Below are positions 1 through 11,530 of a DNA stretch of 64,000 nt, piece by piece. Under the pieces are notes generated by a model, which was not told where the DNA came from, ran no database searches, and was given only the letters and a program-made list of their open reading frames with translations. The stretch spans positions 1,612,001-1,676,000 of the forward strand of contig WOAB01000583.1 of assembly GCA_027886185.1 (NCBI GenBank), written 5' to 3'. Position 1 is the first letter of the stretch, and every line of letters begins with the position of its first letter. The translations under genes and the position numbers were made by a program. Source of the stretch: Rheum nobile. Its lineage: Eukaryota; Streptophyta; Magnoliopsida; Caryophyllales; Polygonaceae.

Positions 1-7
1 GTCTATT

Positions 8-1481
8 TGACGGACGGGTTTTTAGTCGTCTTAAACCCGGTCAAAATAAAACCTAACAAACCTAAACAAGTAGTAGAGGCAAGCAAGGGTCGAATCCCAC
101 AGGGAGAAAGTGATCTTTCAAGTGTTGATTAGCATGCAAAAGACGTGTAACCGACAAGTAACAGGGGTTTTTTTGTATGATCGCAAAGTAACAAGGATAC
201 CAGCTTTAGAGAAAGAATAAGTATGATGGGTGGATGTATTCCACTAGACAAATATCCACACTGCAGATAAAACTGGTTAATCACTGATAACTATTGTTCC
301 AAGTTCTTTTCACAATCTTATAGTCGTTCCCATCCTGATCGTAATTAACTACCAATTCAGACAGTTGTTGATAGTACTTACCACAATATCAATAGAAGAA
401 AACCTTACTATAAAGCAATAGCATTCAAACAAGGATATAGGATACATGCAAATAGAAGAAAACCTTACTACTTAACATGCAAATAACTCTCTCTCACAAT
501 TGCACACTCGTATTGCACTATATGTAACAATTGTGTTTGCTACTAGATATGCACTCGCATTCCGCTATATGCAAATCCTAGCACTATGATAAATATCGAT
601 AAACCTAGTTAGCAACTCTAGATAAATCAACACAAACCAATAGACAATATGCTCAAGAGAATTAAACCAACTTAATAAGATATAGAACAAGAAATAGAAA
701 TCTCACAACCAATCCATTGCAATGCTTCAATCGTCTAGCGAAACAAACGTGTTTAGTTCTTCATGGGTTAAAACCCTAGAGGCAAAAAGAAAACGAGTCT
801 GAAGATCCTCCAACTAGGTTAACTAAAAGTGTTTTAAACCTAATTCTAAAGTGTTAAAAATAATAAAATAATAACAAAAGTAAACATTCAAAAATAGGGA
901 GAATAAATCTCGGCTGAACGAATTGCTTCCTCAACTTCCGCATGCATCATTCTCGGCCCATCTCCCTTGCAAGCATCTCGGCCCACCTCGTTCATCACTT
1001 TCTCGGCCCAATTCAAAGGCAGCTGCCCGCTGATGTCGTGGCGGTGTCATCCCTCCATCTCTTTCCAGCTTCAAATCCCGCTCCACTTCACGTGGTTTCT
1101 TTCCTTCATGGGCCTTTCTTCTTCACAGGCCTTTCCTCTTCACGGGCCGAATTTCCTCAAATTCTAACTTCACATGGGCTTGCTTAATTAAGCTGGTTCG
1201 CCTCCCATGATGGTCGCGGTCGCGGTCTGCTCTCGAATTGGCCTAATTAATTTCTGACCGCGGCCCTCTTCTCTTCCGCGTCATTTTCTTCAGAAATTAT
1301 CCATCTCCTCAGGTGGTCAACTCCTTTTCCTCTGGATGTCTCCAATTAGCTCCTCCAGACCACCAAAACCACACTTCTCTGCTTTAACTCCATAATCTCC
1401 AATTGTTCTCTAAATTCAACCAAATGGCACCTCAAACCTGGTAATAACCCCCAGATATGCACTACAAAATAGCACCGATCA
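8..1481 (-). repeat. LTR of gypsy element 1 (downstream LTR)
   Basis: The element reads on the minus strand, so this is its 3' LTR. It starts TGACGG at 8 and ends CGATCA at 1481, followed at once by a polypurine tract on the minus strand. The first 730 bases match 4144-4875 with roughly 97 percent identity by eye. Bases 1200-1290 hold a GC-rich tract of CGCGGTCGCGG type. No gene is visible; short ORFs in 940-1190 are incidental. Confidence 0.85.
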
Positions 1482-1496
1482 AATCCCCCATGCTTA
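1482..1496 (-). other. Polypurine tract of gypsy element 1
   Basis: On the minus strand this reads AGCATGGGGGATT directly before the LTR start TGATCG. The same sequence abuts the LTR of gypsy element 2 at 20535, which fixes the LTR boundary in both. It would prime plus-strand DNA synthesis. Confidence 0.75.
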
Positions 1497-2855
1497 AACA
1501 TTGCTCGTCCTCGAGTAAGCTAAAGTCAACCTACTCCTCCAATCAATCCCCAAGGTTTCAGGAAGCATAGAAAACTCAATCTCTAAGAGTCATACCCAAC
1601 AATAAACTCCAGGCAGCCATACAAAATAAGCCTAGCACAATAAACTACAACATCAAATCAAAAATCTCAACACCCCACACAATCAAGCCAAAAGGAAAGC
1701 ATAGTACTTCCCCCAAGCTTATCCCAAATACCATAGAGTGAATATAATCTAATCCTATCTCCCATCTATCTTCTTATACCTCCCAGAGTGACCTACCCGA
1801 ATCCTCCTTATATCTCCTCTTCTTATGTCGCCACGCCGGGAAAAATGAGGATTCCTAAAATTCACTCTTCTTCTTTTCACTCATTTTGCCAAGGCGCCCT
1901 TTCGGGTTTTCACCAAGCCACTCATTTCATTTTTCAATAGATGGGCTCACAGTATGCTCACATCACTCTTGAACAATTATTACCCCAGCCTAATGTTGAT
2001 CCAAGCCACCTGCTTATTACCTAGGCCGCCCTTTCGGGTTTTCGACCTATCCCAGGATTTCTAATGTATGCCTTTTTTCAATTTTTGGCTTTTTTCATTT
2101 TTTAATTTTTCTCCTCAACAACGTAGCAAGTATAGAACTCTCCCTCATGCTTAAACATTGCATTGTCCTCAATGTAATGAAAGACAAAAGAATAAAGCAC
2201 ATGGAAAAGCAAAAAATAACTCACAAATGTCGCCAAGCTGTTTGAACACTGTAGGTGTCGCTGGCGGTCTTCTCAATAAATGCCCAGGTCTTTGGTGTTG
2301 GGCGGGTGTCTTCATCAATTCCATCGTCTTCATTACCGTGCAACCAAAGGGAACCACTTTGGTGAGTAGTGATAAAACAATGATAGTAGGGTTGTACGGC
2401 CTTCTAGGAACACATGATGGAGCCCAGATGTAATCGTGGTGGGGGCTCTAGTGTTCCTCCTCCTCAGCTGTCAATTGTAGGGCCATCATCGTTGCCAAAT
2501 AATGTGTAGGGAAATGTATCCTCCTTGACAACATGATGCGCACCTTCTCCATGGGGAACTCTGGACAGCTGGCCTTTGGTACCACTCTTTTTTTTTTTTT
2601 TTTTTGCTCCCCGTTTAAGGTTTTTTCGGGGAGTGAGTTAGTGCAGGGAAGGAAGAGACTTACATTGGTGTGGGAAACACCTTCTTCAATAAGCATGGGT
2701 CTCCTCCCTATAGGTTAGTCGGAAACAAAAAACAAAAACAAAAACAAAGCAAAAACACACTAAAGAAAATGCAAAAACAAAGAAAGAAAAACATACCTCG
2801 GGTTGCCTCCCGGACATCGCCTTAGTTATTGTCATGGCTTGACATCTGCTCATTC
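1482..2855 (-). other. 3' non-coding region of gypsy element 1
   Basis: About 1.4 kb between the protease remnant and the 3' LTR, with no credible reading frame. It is collinear with 20535-21860 of gypsy element 2. Conserved blocks include two copies of CGCCCTTTCGGGTTTTC (near 1890 and 2030), a second polypurine-like block near 2141-2160 resembling the true tract at 1482, and a GGTTGCCTCCCGGAC block near 2800. A 19-base T run lies near 2590. RT, RNase H and integrase are absent, so the element is non-autonomous. Confidence 0.7.
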
Positions 2856-2859
2856 TCAA

Positions 2860-4007
2860 CTTGGGTTGCTCATAGCAACTAAACTCCTGGGGCCTGGATC
2901 TGGGGGGTGCCTCTTTGTATGCTCCATGTTGAGCATCGCCCCCAGTCTCCTGCACTTCTTTGTGGGTAGACCGTTGTGCATACCCATGAACGCACTTGCC
3001 ATCTTCAGAAATGGCCTACCCAACATCTCAGGGACTGCATGTTTGTTTTTGAGGGGAACGGGCATCGCTGGAGTATTTCCGTGGTCACGGCTCTCCTCCT
3101 CATTGTCGCTGAAATCCCCCAGGCTCAAAAAGTACTCCTCTTCCGAAAGCACCTCTGGGAATGGGGCAAGGTTCTCAATATCCAGATCTGGGCTTTCACC
3201 GTGGGGCGGTGGTTTCACCGCGGGGCGGTGTACTTGGCCGCGGGGCGGCGGTGGTAATTCAGGAGAACTGAGAGTCTGTGCCGGGTCGCGGTCGGTGTTG
3301 CCGCGGGGCGGTAGGGGTCGCCCATCTTCAATTTCAGCTTCATCAACGCCGTTTTCGCCCTCGATCACCTTCTCTTCTTGGGATACCTCCATACTCTCCA
3401 TGGCCTTTCTGGTCTCAATCTCAGCCTCGTACCTCAGCTTCATAGCATAGACAGTCTCTTGCGTATTTTCTGCTGCAGGGACTCGTGGTTGTGCGGACTT
3501 CGACTCAATCAACGCTTGACTCAGTTGGTTAAACTTGCTTTGGAGGCTGGAAATCGCCTCTTGCTGTTGTTGGACACTCTAAGCCATGGTTGTTTGCAGT
3601 GAGGACACGTGTTGGGCCATGGTTGCCATGCTTTGAACCAGAGTGATGAGTACATCAGCATTGGGTGCATGCAAGTTTGCGTGTTGTCCTTGGAATCCAT
3701 GCGCATATGGTTTCCCATATTGTGGTTGATTTCCATACGGAACTGGGTTATAGTGCTCCCTCCACCCTGAGTTGTAGGTGTTCGGATACGGCTCCTGTCT
3801 CGGTCCCTGTGAATTTACACCTTGATGTGCGTTTACTGCTGCTGCGAATGCGAGAAGTCCTGGACAATCGTCAGTGGTGTGCAGCGTTTCGCGACAGATT
3901 CTGCAGGGTCTGACTGGTTTTTCTGTATCCGAGTTGGGGTAGTATCCCCTCTCTGGAGAGAATGAGCAGGGGTATGGGTCATCGCGTGTCTCTCCCCAGA
4001 AATCCAT
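2860..4007 (-). pseudogene. gypsy gag/protease remnant (element 1)
   Basis: The nucleocapsid part of gag and a scrap of retropepsin. The upstream segment (4007 to 3579) has a zinc knuckle CRICRETLHTTDDC (CX2CX4HX4C) and a Gly/Pro/Tyr/Asn-rich tail. After a stop near 3580 the frame resumes (3512 to 2856) with a charged linker and ends in LGRPFLKM, the C-terminal signature of Athila-like retropepsin. The capsid domain (Retrotrans_gag) that gypsy element 2 retains is missing, and so is the DLGAS catalytic segment, so this copy has lost both by internal deletion. A run of PPRG/PPPHGE-like residues is encoded by GC-rich repeats at 3190-3330. Confidence 0.75.
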
Positions 4008-4122
4008 ATCTGTATCAAAATCAAAAAAAAATCAAATCAGTAGCACTGGTGTGGACCGTAAGATAGGTCCACACCGACATAACACGCACACAAACAAACA
4101 CACAGAAAAATCAAATCTTGCC

Positions 4123-4140
4123 TCCCCGGCAACGGCGCCA
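4123..4140 (-). other. Primer binding site, tRNA-Asp (element 1)
   Basis: On the plus strand 4123-4140 reads TCCCCGGCAACGGCGCCA, which I recognise as the 3' end of plant tRNA-Asp. The minus-strand element can therefore pair with that tRNA immediately downstream of its LTR, with a 3-base spacer to the LTR end at 4144. This PBS type is usual for Athila/Tat gypsy elements. Confidence 0.85.
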
Positions 4141-4143
4141 ATT

Positions 4144-4875
4144 TGACGGACGGGTTTTTAGTCATCTTAAACCCGGTCAAAATAAAACCTAACAAACCTA
4201 AACAAGTAGTAGAGGCAAGCAAGGGTCGAATCCCATAGGGAGGAAGTGATCTTTCTATGTGTTGATTAGCATGCAAAAGACGTGTAACCGACAAGTAACA
4301 GGGGGGTTTTTGTATGATTGCAGAGTAACAAGGATGCAAGCTTTAGAGAAAGAATAAGTATGATGGGTGGAAGTATTCCACTAGACAAATATCCACACTG
4401 CAGATAAAACTGGTTGATCACTGATAACTATTGTTCCAAGTTCTTTTCACAATCTTATAGTCGTTCCCATCCTGATCGTAATTAACTACCAATTCAGACA
4501 GTTGTTGATAGTACTTACCACAATATCAATAGAAGAAAACCTTACTATCAATAAAGCAATAGCATTCAAACAAGGATATAGGATACATGCAAATAGAAGA
4601 AAACCTTACTACTTAACATGCAAATAACTCTCTCTCACAATTGCACACTCGTATTCCACTATATGTAACAATTGTGTTTGCTACTAGATATGCACTCGCA
4701 TTTCGCTATATGCAAATCCTAGCACTATGATAAATATCGATAAACCTAGTTAGCAACTCTAGATAAATCAACACAAACCAATAGACAATATGCTCAAGAG
4801 AATTAAACCAACTTAATAAGATATAGAACAAGGAATAGAAATCTCACAACCAATCCATTGCAATGCTTCAATCGT
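4144..4875 (-). repeat. LTR of gypsy element 1 (upstream LTR, truncated)
   Basis: Matches 8-735 with a few percent substitutions plus a small CAAT insertion near 4551. Similarity stops abruptly at 4875/4876, where PMD coding sequence starts. The outer half of the LTR (equivalent to 736-1481) is missing, so no target duplication can be checked. The break probably reflects a deletion that removed both LTR sequence and the left part of the adjacent MULE. Confidence 0.8.
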
Positions 4876-7613
4876 ACGCCAGGGTAGCGACTCCCCATGC
4901 GTACCCTCCAGTCTCGTCGTGATCAAGGAGGACCGCTAGATACTCAGGCTTGCATTTCATCCCCGACTTGTCAACGAAGAGAGTACAGCTCACTAGTATC
5001 GCAAGATACAACGTAGCTATGTGATGCTCGTTCCTGTAAAGAACGATTATTATTTAACATTATATTTTAAAAATAACTATAGTAATTTTCTAATTTTAAT
5101 ATTATTCAAAATACAACAGAATGTCACCTCTCCTCGGCTATGCATAACTCCTTAGCCCGATCCTTCAACATCTTGTTAGCTCCATAACCGCCAGCTGTTT
5201 AGAATACAACAAAATCTTATCAGTTTTCAATAATATTAATAAACTATTTGTTATAATTTCGATTTATTTACCTATCCCAGTAATCTCAGCAATACGCGGA
5301 TCTACCCCTAAAATCGGAGCCAAGGCCTCCCATATCGCTGCATCAGGCATAGGAGAAACCACCACAGCACCGTCAATCGGAATCTGCAGAATCTGCACAA
5401 CATTATGCAGTGTGATGGTAATCTCGCCCCAGGGGAAATGGAAGGAGTTGGTCTCTGGATGCCACCTCTCGACGAATGCTGGTATGAGAACCGAGTCCAT
5501 CCGTCGAAACTCCAACGTCCCCAATGCAGTCAGCCCGCTGCGCTGCGCCAAAGTCCACCATGACCCATCCTCGCCCGTCCTATACCGGTGTATATCATCA
5601 AAGTGTGGATGAAGAACGAAGGTCCTGAGGATCCTCCTCATCTGAAACAATAAATTTTGTGTATTTAAGATTAATGTACATATTTTTTTTTTTTGGTTTT
5701 CCAAACATTTGAAAATTTAAAAGAAAATTTTTATACATACCGGATCCTGATGCGGGGGAAAGTGTAATGGGGGAGCCAAAATGTCTATGGCTACCCCTGC
5801 CTCCTACAGCGTCGCCATCCATAAAAGGGGTGCGATGTGGGTAGGATAGGATGAGATCAGGTCTCTCCGACGAGGACCTCTTGGCATCCAGTTCCCCTCC
5901 TGTCCTAGAGGTATAGGGCCAGCAGGGGGGCAGGAGGGGGGCAGGAGGGGGGCAATGTGCTCCATAATGGGTGGCCCCTCTGCCTCAGGTGGGGGAGAAG
6001 GTGCCTCAGAAGTCTGCGTCGCACGAGGAGGGGGCATGTCGTCAACTCTATCAGCATCTGTGGAGGGCTCAAATGTCTCATGCCAGCCTTGCTCCGTCGC
6101 CTCAAAAACTAGAGAACGTGTGTACTCATCCTGGCCAATATCAACCTCGTCGTCCGAAGATGAAGACTCAGACTCAGTCGGATGATCCCCGGGCTCAGCA
6201 GACTCGGTCGGATGATCCTCGGGTTGCCCAACATCTCTCTGTAATGCAACGTTTACCTGTCTGCTCAGCTGAGATATAGAACCACGTCGTGCAGAAGCTG
6301 TGATCCCTCGTTCTTTGGGCTTACGAGGACCACGACGCTTCGCTCTAACAGATCCGCCGTACGCCTCCAATATGCCCTTTATTTTAATTATTTGTTAATT
6401 CTTAATAATTCCTATTAATGTTTAAATTCTATTTCTATTTGTTTTTATATAGACAATAATCTTAATATTCTTTATTTTGACATTTAATTTATTTCTATTC
6501 TAAATAAATTATTTATTTCTAAAATTAATTGTCAAATTTCCTAAATCATATCGTTATCTTCGGACGACAAGGTGTTAATTTCTAATTTTTTTAATGTTTT
6601 ATTTCGATTAGATCACTCGTTATTATTTTATATTTTTATATTTTAATTATTTTTTATTTCTTAATAATTATTAATAATGTTTTAAATTCTAATTCTACTT
6701 GATTTCTAAATTACTTGTTAATAATGTTTTAATTTCTAATTTTTTTATTATTTTATTTCGATTAGATCACTCGTTATTATTTCATATTGTTTTTAAATAA
6801 ATTATTATATTTAAATTATTATTTATTTCTTAATAGTTATTAATAATGTTATAATTTCAAATTCTAATTGTTTTTATATAAACAATAATTTCTATTGGAC
6901 ATTAATATTCATATTCTTTATTATGAAATTTATTTAATTTCTATTCTAAATTACTTGCTAAACTAATTGTTATTTTGGTAGTTGTTATTTAATTTGTATT
7001 CTAAATCATATAGATCGTGCTATTAAAATCATGCATTTAATTTACACAACCATAAATCATGCTATTAAACACATTTTAAATATATTTTAAATTTTAATCA
7101 CTTTTTATTTATGCAACCATAAATCATGCTATTAATTCATGTATGCGGATATTTATATCATATTAAACACAATTTAAAATTTATTTAAAATTTAAAATAT
7201 ACCTGTCGAATATCGATAGAAGAAGATACTATCGGTGCATCTGGTACGGTAGACGAAGAGGTTACCTTGCGCTGCTTCCGAGACTTTCCCGCGTCGCGGC
7301 CTTTCCCGCGTTTTCGGGTCATCGGCGCTACATTACTTTCGGCGGCTTTCCCGGCGACTTTCCCGGCGACTCCATCTTTCCCGACGACTCCATCTTTCCC
7401 GGCGACACCTCCAGTACACACGCCGGCAAAAGCATCCAACGCCAGCCCAACCGCCTGAGCCACTGCCTCGTCCCCCACCGCCGTTGCCCTCTGCTCCGTC
7501 GCCCTCTGCTCCGACTGAGCATCAACACCGTCGCCCTCTGCTTTGATTGCTGGCGTTGTCGCTCCGTCACCTCCCCCACCGCCAGCCAAGCTCTCGTCGC
7601 CAGCCAAGTTCAC
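4876..7613 (-). pseudogene. Plant mobile domain (PMD) gene, truncated copy
   Basis: A multi-exon minus-strand gene of the plant mobile domain family (aminotransferase-like/MAIL-type, common in MULEs and gypsy elements). The first exon (7613 to about 7203) is Ala/Gly-rich with a basic tail and ends at a good GT donor. After an AT-rich intron, an acidic Pro/Ser-rich exon (6370 to about 5744) follows. The PMD core (5640-5264) contains FVERWHPETNSFHFPWGE and a block ending near AEITGIG. Two further exon pieces lie at about 5125-5195 and 4876-5040, the latter with LFVDKSG and a WGVATLA end. The reading frame changes near 5810. The gene stops at the junction with the gypsy LTR at 4876, so its C-terminus is lost. 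It is paralogous to the PMD gene at 11530-13375. Confidence 0.7.
6371..7202 (-). other. AT-rich intron of the truncated PMD gene
   Basis: About 830 bases of very AT-rich sequence between the first and second PMD exons. It contains internal near-repeats (TTTAATTTCTAATTTTTTTA followed by a TTTCGATTAGATCACTCGTTA block, near 6575 and 6730). No coding signal is visible. Confidence 0.55.
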
Positions 7614-7854
7614 TGTTGCCGCCGGAGAAGACGATGAGAGCGCCGCCGATTGTCTTCAGCCGCTATCGTCTCCGGCTCTACCATTTTTTCGCCCCAAATC
7701 CATTGATTTGTACAGATCCAAATCCAAATAGGAAGAATCAAAATCGAAATAGGAAGAAGAAGACGATAGAAGAAGAGGGATGAAGGCGCCGGGGAAGTTG
7801 ATGGCGGCGGCTGACCTAGCGGGAGATGGAAGACGCGAGAGATGGAAGACGAGT

Positions 7855-8085
7855 GAAACGCGAGATCTTGCGTTTCAGCTTTTTAAAAAAAAATAAAAAT
7901 GGTTGAAACGCAGCAGGATTCTTGCGTTTCAGCTTTAAAAAAAAAATGGTTGAAACGCAGGTATTTTGCTTAAGCAAAATACCTGCGTTTGAAATTTATA
8001 CAGAAACGACTTTTCTGGGTACAATTTGTCTTGAAACGCAGAAATCTTGCTTAAGCAAGATTTCTGCGTTTCAAACTGTAGTGTA
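7855..8085. repeat. Four successive palindromes with TGAAACGCA/TGCGTTTCA arms
   Basis: Four hairpins follow one another. They lie near 7856-7879 (one mismatch), 7905-7931 (short stem, loop), 7953-7992 (perfect arms around GCTTAAGC) and 8031-8075 (perfect, over 40 bases, also centred on GCTTAAGC). All share the outer arm TGAAACGCA. They lie outside the first PMD exon, where the right end of the truncated MULE is expected, and parallel the hairpin array of the neighbouring MULE. Confidence 0.8.
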
Positions 8086-8399
8086 CCCAGAAAAAAATTG
8101 TAGTGTACAGAACCTTTGCCTTATTTAGTGATGGTTCACTTTATTGGCAGCAACTCCCTCCAAATCCAATTAACATCGCTACGACATTTTTTGGTTACCG
8201 CCACCTGTGTGAGGGTAAAAAAGCTCATCTAATCACACCAATGCAGCTAACTTACCACCATTTCCAATTTGTGGCCAATTAATTGATCAGCCCCATCACG
8301 TGCTAGACTTACTGCTGGAGTGCTGCCTAGTGGTCACCCATGACCCATACTTAACGGCGTAAAACCGCACAGTCGCTTTTTTTTAGCCGCGTACTTCCC

Positions 8400-8705
8400 C
8401 ATGGGCGGCTCGACATGCCGCCGAGAAAACCCGAGTTCCATGGGCGGCTCGGGTTCAGTTTAGGGATTTTTTTTTGAAATAAATAAAAATGTGTTTTTAA
8501 AAATCGGTTTATTGAAACCGGGGTTGTGGGCGGCACGAAAAGCCGCCCAAGAAACTGGGTCAGTGAATCGGGTTTTTTGGGGGGACAGGTTTATAGGCGG
8601 CACTTCCTGTCGCCCAGGGTTCATGGACGGCACGTGGTGTCGCCCAGTGAGTATACGTTTCACTCCCAACGGTCGATGTGGGTTGCACGTAGGGCCGCCC
8701 AGTAC
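8400..8705. repeat. Left subterminal hairpin array of MULE 1
   Basis: About six GGGCGGC...GCCGCCC units at roughly 8403-8423, 8442 (half site), 8527-8549 (8-bp perfect arms), 8594-8615, 8622-8646 and 8679-8702, interleaved with AACCGGGTT-like blocks. Several arms are degenerate (GTCGCCC). They lie between the TIR and the transposase start. Confidence 0.8.
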
Positions 8706-8781
8706 AGGTGTAGCCGGCTATATAAATTAGGGATGGTGGTATTGTATTGTATCCAAATCTAGAAACTCATTTTCATAATAA

Positions 8782-11530
8782 ATGTCGTCGTCAAGCGGTT
8801 CTGGTTGGAGGGGATTGTCGGAGTCCTCTTCGAGCGCTAACACATCTGTAGATGATGAGGGTGATTTGCAGGCGCCAATTTCTCCCGAGTACTTCAAGGT
8901 ATGTAATATTGTAATTTTTACTGTATAAAATAATTAGATCTTAAATGTACTTAGTCTTTGAAATGTTAAACTGTTTTGAAATAATATTTAATTTGTTGAT
9001 ATTAGTTTTTATAAATTTAATTATTAATTAGTCTCTAATGTGGTATTTTTTGTATATAAATAGGGTGATTCTAGTGATGATGGATTTATAGCTATCGGCT
9101 TCTCATCCCATTTTACTACTACTGAGATATTTCCTAGTAAGAAAGGATTGAGAGATTGGGTGCAAAGGGTAGGTTTTAGTCTTTTTATGGTGATCACTAC
9201 TAAATCATCAAATCCTAAAAAGATTATACTTCACTATGAGAGATCCGGGTTACCTAGGTCCGGCAAGAAGAAGGTGTTAGTCGATGGTATAAAGGTCAGC
9301 CCGATACGAGTGAATAAAACTAGGTCAAAAAAGAAGGGTTGTCCCTTTTTGCTGCATGGTACTTTTAGGGAAGGAAATGTTATTAGAGATCCTGGGTAGA
9401 CCTTATCCGTTGTTAGTGGATCCCATAACCATATGCTTTCTACCACCTTGACCGGCCATGCATTTGCTACCCGACTTACGAAGGAGCAGCGTAGGAAAGT
9501 GATGATTGATACTGCGGAGGGTGCAAGACCCAAGGTTATTTCTACACAGCTTAGGAATGAATATTCGAGTGCAACGAGTTCGAGGAATCAGGTGTACACT
9601 GTTAGGGCTAAGGAGAGGTTGAAATCCCTGGGCAATCTGAATGTGACACAATGGTCATTGGGATTTTTGAATGAGAAAGGCTATTTGTTGGACACTGCTA
9701 CTAAGACGAGGGAAGATGGAAAGGACGTTTTGGCGTGCTTGTTTATTTCTCATCCAGACGCTCGACATTTGTTGTGCATGTTTCCTAATGTCGTCATTAT
9801 GGATTCGACCTATAAAACCAACAGGTAAACCTTAGTCTTTTTTGTATTATGTGTAGATAATGGTATTTTCTGCGGGTTTTAATTTTTTTGTGTGTTGCAT
9901 TTATAGGTACGGTATGCCTCTGTTCCATATTGTTGGGTTTACTTGCACCAACTACACATATTGCATTGCTCTTGTGTTCATGGAAAGGGAGACGACAAAC
10001 CACTATGCATGGGCGCTGAGACGATTGAAGTGGTTGTACGGGGAGAAAAATCCCGTATGCATCATGTCTGATCGAGAGCTAGGACTGATCAAGGCTGCCA
10101 AACTGGTGTTTCCGAAGGTTCGTCATCACTTGTGTCAAGTCCATGTAGACCGTAATGTGAAGGCATATGCTAAGACGATGAAGATTGACGAGAAGAAATT
10201 CTCGGGAAGTGTTCGTCGGGTGATGAGGTCTCACACAAAGGAGGAGTACAGAGAGCGGCTTGCTCACTTTAAGGGGATATGGAGTGAAGGCTTGGTGCGA
10301 TATGTGGAGCAAACTTGGTTTAATGAGCATAAGAAGAAGCTGGTTGCGGCATGGTGTGATGATGTTCTCCATTTTGCCACAAGAACATCAAACATGTAAC
10401 TTTCATACAAACATTTGCAATCAAATTGGGTTATAAAATTTATTTAGTTAATTGTATCCGAATATATTATTTTCAGGGTTGAGGGTCAGCACTCTATGCT
10501 TAAGGACATGATTGAGACATCCGTCGGAGGGTTCGACACACTTGTGCAGCACATCGACAACATGTTTGTTGATCAGCATCGGAAGATCCGATATGAGATG
10601 ACCAAGAACTGCACTGCCTTTCTCATGGAGATAGTGAAAGGCCCTGAGTGGGTTAAGGTGTTCTTCAAGCGCATCCTTGAAAAGTGCTCTGAAAAATGCC
10701 TGAGGATGTTGTATGCCCAAGCTGTGTTAGCAAATGAGGGGAAAATTGGGAACAAATGTGCTGATTTTTGGTGGAGGTCCACACTAGGGCTGCGTTGCCC
10801 ACACACAATTAAGGTCTACGTGGAGACGGGTTATCCGTTAGTGCCTGAAGAGGTTGATATTTTCTGGAAGCAGATCCGATGGGAAGGGGTGGATGCTAAG
10901 GATCTTGATGTCGATGATGGTGTTTCACTGACAGCGGACAATGTCACGGTGGATGACTTCGTTGAAGAGTACTTATGTGGGACAGTTGAGGGATTTGATT
11001 TGAAGAAGATGGCGGAAAAGTGGCGTGAGTCAAAGGACCCTACATCGTGCGATATTCAAGACCCGCCACGTGGTGAGACCAAGAAGGGGAGGCCTAGGAT
11101 GAATGCGAGAAAGACCGGTACGAAGAGGAAAATGTGTTGGGACGAGCATGTGGATGCAAACATGAAGAAGGAGAAGCAGAAGATGAAGATGGAGGATGAG
11201 GAGCTGGGAGTGGATGAGGAGGATGAGCCTGCAGAGAAAGAGACGACCAATGTGAAATCGTCCGTTGGATCCCCGGGATCGAAAGGATGCCCTTCTAGCG
11301 GACGACCTCACAGTGGAGTTTCAACAGCAAAGGGGAGTGCCACTAAACCTGGAAAGCCGAAATCTGCTTCAACCAAGTCCAAGTCGGGTTCAAACAAGCC
11401 GGTCAAGTATCTCGGCTTCAACTGGGGGCACGAAAATATTGATCATTTCATGCTCGCCTACATTTCTGGAGTTCAAAATGTCAAAGGTGATGGTCATTGT
11501 GGGTTCCGTTCTCTTGCCGTTTTGCTGGAA
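8782..11530 (+). pseudogene. MULE transposase (MURA-like) with truncated OTU domain
   Basis: Exons read as 8782-8898, 9064-9824, 9907-10395 and 10477 to about 11530, all with GT-AG borders. Exon 1 is Ser-rich. Exon 2 has a basic MuDR-type N-terminal region and then the transposase core. Catalytic candidates are D in IMDSTYKTNR, D in MSDRELGL and E in NMVEGQHSMLK. A charged Lys/Glu tail with a GRPRM AT-hook-like block follows. Near 11485 an OTU-type cysteine protease starts (GDGHCGFRSLA with its Cys), but homology ends about 10 residues later where the sequence becomes antisense to the PMD gene. One in-frame TAG at 9398-9400 interrupts exon 2. The nonsense codon and the lost OTU C-terminus make this a probable pseudogene, though otherwise well preserved. 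Confidence 0.82.

Noticed and set aside
2803..3450. Long plus-strand reading frame (215 codons) opposite the gag remnant
   Set aside because: It is the antisense shadow of the gag-protease frame, created by GC-rich repeats; its composition is not protein-like.
4123..4140. Partial tRNA-Asp gene
   Set aside because: Only the 3' 18 bases match, and they sit exactly next to an LTR; this is a primer binding site.
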